From positions 156,147 to 220,146 of the forward strand of contig NZ_JQEC01000039.1 of assembly GCF_000764185.1 (NCBI RefSeq): 64,000 bases of DNA, read 5' to 3'. Within the stretch, counting starts at the first letter, position 1; the number at the start of each line of letters is the position of its first letter. The notes beneath the pieces were generated by a model. The model saw only the letters and a list, made by a program, of their open reading frames with translations. It did not search any database and had not been told where the DNA came from. Below, piece by piece: positions 63,967-64,000 of this stretch. The position numbers were made by a program, and so were the translations under genes. Origin of the DNA: Colwellia psychrerythraea. GTDB lineage: Bacteria; Pseudomonadota; Gammaproteobacteria; Enterobacterales; Alteromonadaceae.

Positions 63967-64000
63967 AAAAAAATGTGTCCGTTTTATCGGGGGAAGATCA

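Larger units (their letters stand above)
62732..64000 (+). mobile_element. complete IS3-family insertion sequence
   Basis: 1269 bases with perfect terminal inverted repeats of 26 bases, starting TGATCTTCCCCCGATAAAAC then GGACAC at the left and the exact complement at the right, ending at the last base of the window. It carries overlapping orfA and orfB with an A6G slippery site. The target duplication cannot be seen because the right flank is outside. It interrupts an attC site. Confidence 0.93.

Overview
The window is AT-rich DNA from a marine gammaproteobacterium. The best guess is Alteromonadales, Colwellia/Thalassotalea-like. This rests on the divergent pair zapA / ygfB-pepP-ubiH-ubiI followed by gcvT-gcvH-gcvP (the E. 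coli order), on PEP-CTERM proteins, and on a large load of short dispersed non-coding repeats. The genus is an inference.

Layout. 1-3.0 kb: a fatty-acid hydroxylase, a type II thioesterase and a MATE exporter in one transcription unit, which looks like the tail of a secondary-metabolite cluster whose start is outside the window. 3.0-3.5 kb: a repeat abutting a transposase fragment. 3.5-14.1 kb: conserved core genes for cell division (zapA), peptide turnover (pepP), ubiquinone hydroxylation (ubiH, ubiI) and glycine cleavage (gcvTHP). 14.1-20.05 kb: an accessory segment lying between the real gcvP 3' end plus terminator and a decayed second copy of the same 3' end plus terminator. It holds a HEPN-like DUF3644 protein, repeats, a DUF4389 membrane protein, a GNAT acetyltransferase, a frame-disrupted lipoprotein paralogue and a PEP-CTERM protein. 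20-33.5 kb: small secreted proteins of unknown function, a VF530-type protein, a DEAD-box helicase, a CocE/S15-type hydrolase, a lipoprotein and a retropepsin-like protein, separated by copies of one repeat family. 33.5-41.8 kb: membrane proteins, a 7TM-AraC regulator, a DUF3494/PEP-CTERM protein, an intradiol dioxygenase-like protein, a CBM9-like protein, an OmpA lipoprotein and a solute-binding protein. 42-49.3 kb: an RND efflux pump with its adaptor, a zinc-ribbon/Sel1 membrane protein and a sodium:alanine symporter. 49.7-54.2 kb: an FKBP lipoprotein, a two-haem-motif cytochrome-like lipoprotein and a PhoX-like lipoprotein with a candidate Pho box. 55-60.2 kb: LysR and AraC regulators, GyrI-like proteins, and a GlxA-like regulator divergent from an isochorismatase-like hydrolase and an ABM monooxygenase. 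60.6-62.73 kb: what appear to be integron gene cassettes (FRG-domain protein; small membrane protein) with attC sites, the last cut by a complete IS3-family element that ends exactly at base 64000.

The most unusual material is non-coding. A family of about 15 complete or partial elements (15.4-54.5 kb) has ends built on GTCGCGGTGGCGAC and its reverse complement. Inside are palindromes whose arms change in a compensating way between copies, in one copy alternating with a constant linker near TGCATTGTCTAATAAG. A second, MITE-like family (30331-30490, 42026-42290) ends just upstream of two start codons. The gcvP 3'-end duplication and the attC/FRG cassettes are the best candidates for a mobile or defence-related system. 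No tRNA, rRNA, CRISPR array or prophage was seen.
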